From positions 248,001-312,000 of the forward strand of contig NZ_PVTF01000010.1 in assembly GCF_003002815.1 (NCBI RefSeq): a stretch of 64,000 nt of DNA. The letters are read 5' to 3'. The notes below the pieces were generated by a model that worked only from the letters and a program-made list of their open reading frames with translations, did no database searches and had not been told where the DNA came from. The translations under genes and the position numbers were made by a program. The DNA is from Umezawaea tangerina (GTDB lineage: Bacteria; Actinomycetota; Actinomycetes; Mycobacteriales; Pseudonocardiaceae). This document shows positions 59,880 to 64,000 of the stretch, piece by piece (within the stretch, counting starts at the first letter, position 1; every line of letters begins with the position of its first letter).

Positions 59880-61031
59880 GTGCGCTTCCGGCACGCCGAC
59901 GGCACCACCGTCCACCTCGCCTACTGCACCAACGTGCACGCGGCCGAGGACCTGGCCGGTGTGCTCGCGCAGCTGTCCCGGTTTGGCGAGCCGGTGCGCG
60001 AACGCCTCGGCGTCGACCGGCTCGGCCTCGGCCTGTGGCTGGCCAGGCCGGTGGCGAGCGAGCTGGTCGCCGACCGGGCCGCCGTCGCCCGGCTGCGCGC
60101 CGAGCTGCGCACCCGCGGCCTGGAGGTGGTGACCCTCAACGGCTTCCCGTACGAGGGCTTCCACGCGCCGGTGGTCAAGCAGGCGGTCTACCTGCCGGAC
60201 TGGACCGACCCGCGGCGCACCGGCTACACCGTCGACCTGGCCAGGCTGCTGGCCCGGCTGCTGCCCGACGACGTGGCGCGCGGCAGCGTGTCGACGCTGC
60301 CGCTGGGCTGGCGCACCCCGTGGACCGCCGCGCACCGCGCCCGCGCCGCCATCCAGCTCGACCGGCTCGCGCTGGAGCTGGCGAAGGTCGACGCCTCGAC
60401 CGGCAGACCGGTCAGGGTCGGCTTCGAGCCCGAGCCCGGCTGCGTCGTGGAGAACACCGGGCAGGCCGTGCGGCACCTCGCGGACGTGGACACCGACTGG
60501 CTGGGCGTCTGCGTCGACACCTGCCACCTCGCGGTCGCGTTCGAGGAGCCCGCGAAGGCGTTCGACCTGCTGGAGGAGGCGGGCCTGCCGGTGGTGAAGG
60601 TGCAGGCCTCCTGCGCGCTGCACGCCCGCAACCCGCGCGACCCGTCCACCCGGTACGCGCTGGCGTCGTTCGTGGAACCCCGGTTCCTGCACCAGACCAG
60701 GGAAGGCGCGGCGTTCGGCTCGGACGACCTCGACCTGGCGCTCGGCGGCGGCCTGCCGGGCCACGAGCCGTGGCGGGTGCACTTCCACGCCCCGCTGCAC
60801 GCCGACCCGAGACCGCCGCTGAGCAGCACCCGTCCGGTGCTGCGCGCCTCCTTGCGGGAGCTGTTCGGCGGCGCGACGGCGCTGACCGACCACGTCGAGG
60901 TCGAGACCTACACCTGGCAGGTCCTGCCCGACGCGCCCACCGGTGACGCCGGGCTGGTCGCCGGGCTCGCCGCGGAGCTCGGCTGGGTGCGCGGCGAGCT
61001 CCGCGGCCTCGGCCTCGAGGAGGTCGCGTGA
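59880..61031 (+). CDS. eboE: EboE, xylose-isomerase-like TIM-barrel protein
   Basis: This 383-residue protein is typical of EboE: LAYCTNVHAAEDLAGVLAQL at the start, LNGFPYEGFHAPVVKQAVYL, an acidic stretch VGFEPEPGCVVENT, CVDTCHLAVAFEEPA, and VETYTWQVLPD near the end. The arrangement of Glu, Asp and His residues suggests a metal site as in sugar-phosphate isomerases. GTG 59880 lies four bases after the eboB stop. No eboD (dehydroquinate-synthase-like) or eboF gene is in the window, so the operon is short, or these genes are elsewhere. Confidence 0.88.
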   Translation: MRFRHADGTTVHLAYCTNVHAAEDLAGVLAQLSRFGEPVRERLGVDRLGLGLWLARPVASELVADRAAVARLRAELRTRGLEVVTLNGFPYEGFHAPVVKQAVYLPDWTDPRRTGYTVDLARLLARLLPDDVARGSVSTLPLGWRTPWTAAHRARAAIQLDRLALELAKVDASTGRPVRVGFEPEPGCVVENTGQAVRHLADVDTDWLGVCVDTCHLAVAFEEPAKAFDLLEEAGLPVVKVQASCALHARNPRDPSTRYALASFVEPRFLHQTREGAAFGSDDLDLALGGGLPGHEPWRVHFHAPLHADPRPPLSSTRPVLRASLRELFGGATALTDHVEVETYTWQVLPDAPTGDAGLVAGLAAELGWVRGELRGLGLEEVA

Positions 61032-61161
61032 GCAGACCCGGCAGACCCGGCGACCTCGCCGTCGCACGACCCGGAAGAACCACCCCAGACCGCTGACACG
61101 CCCCGTCGACGACCTCGACGCCGCGTTCAGGAGCACCGACCGGAGCACCACCCGCGGCAAC

Positions 61162-61191
61162 GCCCGAACGGCACCCCTGCCGTCGTCGGGC
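61162..61191. terminator. Hairpin between Ebo operon and sugar-dehydrogenase gene
   Basis: GCCCGA-CGGCA and TGCCG-TCGGGC arms with small bulges. It may end the Ebo transcript; there is no T tract. Confidence 0.4.
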
Positions 61192-61224
61192 GATGCCCCC
61201 TGCCGGAAAGAAGGAAACCCTGCC

Positions 61225-64000
61225 ATGTCCGAACCCCCAGTGGTGTGGGCGCGGGCGCTCGGCGCGACCCTGCTGACCGCCTCCCTGCTGCTACCCCTGT
61301 CCGCCGAGGCGGACATCCCCGCGGCCGACTACCAACAGGTCCAGCTCGCCGTGGGCTCGGCCAAGCTCGGCGAGCCGATGTCCTTCACCGTCCTGCCCGA
61401 CCGCTCGGTCGTGCACACCGCCCGCGACGGCACAGTCCGGGTCACCAACGCGGCGGGCAACTCCACCACGGTCGCGGCGAAGCTCAACGTCTACACCCAC
61501 GACGAGGAAGGCCTCCAGGGCATCGTCGCGGACCCGAACTTCGCCGCGAACCGCTACCTGTACCTGTACTTCTCACCCCGTCTGTCCACACCGGACGGTG
61601 ACGCGCCGACCGACGGCACCGCCGCGGACTTCGCCCCGTTCAAGGGCGAGCTGCACCTGTCCCGGTTCGTGCTGAAGACGGACAACACGCTCGACCTGGC
61701 CAGCGAGAAGGTCGTGCTGGCCGTGCAGAACGACCGCGGCCAGTGCTGCCACGTCGGCGGCGACCTGGACTTCGACGCCCAGGGCAACCTGTACCTGACC
61801 ACCGGCGACGACTCGAACCCGTTCGTCTCCGACGGGTACTCGCCCATCGACGAGCGCACGACCCGCAACCCGCAGTTCGACGCCGAGCGCTCCTCGGGCA
61901 ACACCAACGACCTGCGCGGCAAGGTGCTGCGGATCAAGCCGCAACCCGACGGCACGTACACGATCCCGTCCGGGAACCTGTTCCCGCCGGGCACCGCGCA
62001 GACCCGCCCGGAGATCTACGCGATGGGCTTCCGCAACCCGTTCCGGATGAACGTCGACAAGGCCACCGGCGTGGTCTACCTCGGCGACTACGGGCCGGAC
62101 TCGGGCGTGACCAACGCGAACCGGGGACCCAGCGGGCAGGTGGAGTTCGACCGGATCACCAGCGCGGGCAACTACGGCTGGCCGTACTGCACCGGGTCGA
62201 ACACCACGACCGAGAGCTACAACCGCTTCACCTTCCCGAGCGGTCCGTCGGGGGCGAAGTACGACTGCGCCACCGGTCCGACCAACACCTCACCGCGCAA
62301 CACCGGCCTGGCCAAGCTGCCGGTGCCGCGCGCGGCGTGGATCAAGTACGCCGGTGACGAGGGCTCGCCGCCGGAGTTCGGCAGCGGGTCGGAGTCCCCG
62401 ATGGGCGGGCCGGTGTACCGCTACGACGCCAACCTCAACTCGGCCACGAAGTTCCCGCAGTCCCTGGACGGCAAGTACTTCGCGGGCGAGTACGGCCGCC
62501 GCTGGATCAAGGCGATCGGCGTCAACGGCGACGGGTCGCGCGGTGCGATCGAGGCGTTCCCGTGGAGCGGCACCCAGGTCATGGACATGAACTTCGGCCC
62601 GGAGGGCGCGCTGTACGTGCTCGACTACGGGACCGGGGCGAACGACCAGGCCCTGTACCGGATCGACTACAAGGGCAACACGCCGCGGCCGCCGACCGCG
62701 AAGGTGGCGGCGGACAAGGTGTCCGGCGCGATCCCGCTCACCGTGGCGTTCTCCTCGGCGGGCAGCGCCGACCCCGAGGGCGGGGCCCTGACCTACCGCT
62801 GGGAGTTCGGCGACGGCGGCACGTCCACCGCCGCCAACCCGTCGCACACCTACACCACCGCCGGGTCGTACTCGCCGAAGCTGACCGTGACCGACCCGAC
62901 CGGTCTCACCGGGTCGGCGAGCGTCCTGGTCACCGCGGGCAACACCGCCCCGACGGTGAACCTCCAGGTGCCCGGCGACGGCGCGCTGTTCTCGTTCGGC
63001 GACACCGTGCCCTTCCAGGTCTCGGTGACCGACCCCGAGGACGGGGCGGTCGACTGCTCGCGGGTCAAGGTCACCTACCTGCTCGGCCACGACTCCCACC
63101 GGCACCAGATCACCCAGAAGACCGGCTGCTCCGGCTCGATCCAGGTGCCGGTCGACGGCGAGCACGACGCCGCGGCGAACATCTACGGCGTCTTCGACGC
63201 GGAGTACACCGACAACGCGGGGCTGACCTCCCACGGTGTCGGCGTGTTGCAGCCGCGGCACCGCCAGGGCGAGCACTTCGGGGCCCAGCAGGGGATCCAG
63301 GTCGCCGACCACACCACCGCCGAGGGTGGCAAGACCGTCGGCTACACCGACAACGGCGACTGGCTCTCCTTCCAGCCCTACGTCCTGGGCAACGCGACCT
63401 CGTTCACCGCACGGGTCTCCTCCGGCGGTCCCGGCGGCACGCTGGAGGTCCGGGCGGGCTCGGCCACCGGCACGCTGCTCGGCACGGCCACCGTGGCCAA
63501 CACCGGGAACTGGGACACCTTCGTCGACGTCACCGCCCCGCTGACCAACCGGCCCAGCGGGTCCACGACGCTGTTCCTGGTGTTCAAGGGCGTGACGGGC
63601 CAGGGCAACCTGTTCGACGTCGACTCGTTCGCCTTCACCACGAGCGGCACCCGCGTCGAGGGCGAGTCGTTCACCTCGACCGGCGGCGTGGAGCCCGCGC
63701 CGCACGCGAACGCCAGCGGCGGCACCACCGCCGGGTACATCAACACCGGTGACTGGGCGGGGTACGCGTCGGTGAACACGGCGGGGCTGCGCTCGTTCAG
63801 CGCGTCGGTGTCCTCGGCGGGCACCGGCGGCGCGATCCAGATCCGGTCGGGCTCGCAGACCGGCACCGTCCTGGGATCGGTCGCGGTCCCCGTCACCGGT
63901 GGCTGGGAGACGTTCCAGACCGTCTCCACGACCCTCACCGGGTCCGCGAGCGGGCCGCTGTTCCTGACCTTCACCGGTCCGGGCGCGCCCGCGGACTCCA
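61225..64000 (+). CDS. Secreted PQQ-type sugar dehydrogenase with PKD and CBM6-like domains (3' truncated)
   Basis: The open frame runs from ATG 61225 (AAGGAA eight bases upstream) to the window end, 925 codons so far. Residues ~1-32: signal peptide (ALGATLLTASLLLPLSAEA). ~35-485: glucose/sorbosone-dehydrogenase beta-propeller, with EEGLQGIVADPNF, GGDLDFDAQGNLYLTTGDD, GKVLRIKPQPDG, AMGFRNPFRMNVD and GPEGALYVLDYG. ~490-575: PKD domain (YRWEFGDGGTSTAANPSHTY). ~680-800 and from ~810: two CBM6-like modules, each beginning with an EGE/GEH segment and holding a Y(T/I)(D/N)NGDW-type motif. It is probably extracellular, oxidising a sugar at a polysaccharide. The end of the gene lies beyond the window. 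Confidence 0.88.
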   Translation, partial: MSEPPVVWARALGATLLTASLLLPLSAEADIPAADYQQVQLAVGSAKLGEPMSFTVLPDRSVVHTARDGTVRVTNAAGNSTTVAAKLNVYTHDEEGLQGIVADPNFAANRYLYLYFSPRLSTPDGDAPTDGTAADFAPFKGELHLSRFVLKTDNTLDLASEKVVLAVQNDRGQCCHVGGDLDFDAQGNLYLTTGDDSNPFVSDGYSPIDERTTRNPQFDAERSSGNTNDLRGKVLRIKPQPDGTYTIPSGNLFPPGTAQTRPEIYAMGFRNPFRMNVDKATGVVYLGDYGPDSGVTNANRGPSGQVEFDRITSAGNYGWPYCTGSNTTTESYNRFTFPSGPSGAKYDCATGPTNTSPRNTGLAKLPVPRAAWIKYAGDEGSPPEFGSGSESPMGGPVYRYDANLNSATKFPQSLDGKYFAGEYGRRWIKAIGVNGDGSRGAIEAFPWSGTQVMDMNFGPEGALYVLDYGTGANDQALYRIDYKGNTPRPPTAKVAADKVSGAIPLTVAFSSAGSADPEGGALTYRWEFGDGGTSTAANPSHTYTTAGSYSPKLTVTDPTGLTGSASVLVTAGNTAPTVNLQVPGDGALFSFGDTVPFQVSVTDPEDGAVDCSRVKVTYLLGHDSHRHQITQKTGCSGSIQVPVDGEHDAAANIYGVFDAEYTDNAGLTSHGVGVLQPRHRQGEHFGAQQGIQVADHTTAEGGKTVGYTDNGDWLSFQPYVLGNATSFTARVSSGGPGGTLEVRAGSATGTLLGTATVANTGNWDTFVDVTAPLTNRPSGSTTLFLVFKGVTGQGNLFDVDSFAFTTSGTRVEGESFTSTGGVEPAPHANASGGTTAGYINTGDWAGYASVNTAGLRSFSASVSSAGTGGAIQIRSGSQTGTVLGSVAVPVTGGWETFQTVSTTLTGSASGPLFLTFTGPGAPADS

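Overview
The window is very GC-rich with actinomycete codon use, GTG/TTG starts and many TGA/ATG overlaps. Together with the gene families seen (MbtH, Ebo genes, CHAT-TPR proteins, ROK and NarL regulators) this points to a filamentous actinomycete, most likely of the order Pseudonocardiales (Saccharothrix, Lentzea or Actinosynnema-like). That placement is inference from style and gene content.

Left edge (1-3259): the end of a small acyl-carrier-protein operon, with a PLP decarboxylase C-terminus, a free ACP, a degenerate KAS III-like protein and two acyl-CoA-dehydrogenase-like proteins. From 3279 to 12688 follow housekeeping and accessory genes: a ChaA-type antiporter, a probable conflict or signalling module (membrane protein, zinc-ribbon protein, TPR-CHAT protease, TPR protein), a NarL-type two-component system with a divergent membrane protein, and a MOSC-like protein. 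A 640-base intergenic stretch (12689-13327) is filled with hairpins and repeats.

Peptide cluster (13328-37679): a PrnA/RebH-type tryptophan halogenase, SbnB- and SbnA-like enzymes that make 2,3-diaminopropionate (Dap), one giant four-module NRPS (C-A-T-E-C-A-T-C-A-T-C-A-T-TE, 5007 aa), an ABC-2 permease, a P450, MbtH, an ABC ATPase, a short coupled ORF, a cation/proton antiporter and the flavin reductase the halogenase needs. Binding-pocket residues suggest modules 1 and 3 load the same basic residue (probably Dap, D-configured in module 1), module 2 a bulky aromatic residue (Trp or chloro-Trp) and module 4 Gly. The predicted scaffold is D-Dap/Trp(Cl)/Dap/Gly, possibly N-acylated because module 1 starts with a C domain.

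Middle (37741-41298): a quinone-reductase-like dehydrogenase with a MarR repressor, a small (p)ppGpp synthetase, a membrane protein, tRNA-Ser(GCT), and a compact 45-codon gene with its own promoter, Shine-Dalgarno site and terminator.

Second cluster (42052-54374): a four-gene, tightly coupled iterative PKS/lipid synthase that looks like a rearranged PUFA or heterocyst-glycolipid synthase: AT-ACP; SDR(FabL-like)-KS-CLF-KR-DH; P450; KR-DH-like-ACP-glycosyltransferase. It should make a hydroxylated, glycosylated polyketide or lipid. I do not recognise this domain order, and it is the best candidate for an undescribed system here.

Right edge (54438-64000): a degenerate HATPase regulator, a ROK repressor with operator-like dyads, an Ebo-type operon (inositol-phosphate-synthase-like protein, a shrunken UbiA/EboC remnant, EboA, EboB, EboE), and the start of a secreted PQQ-type sugar dehydrogenase with PKD and CBM6-like domains, cut by the window end.
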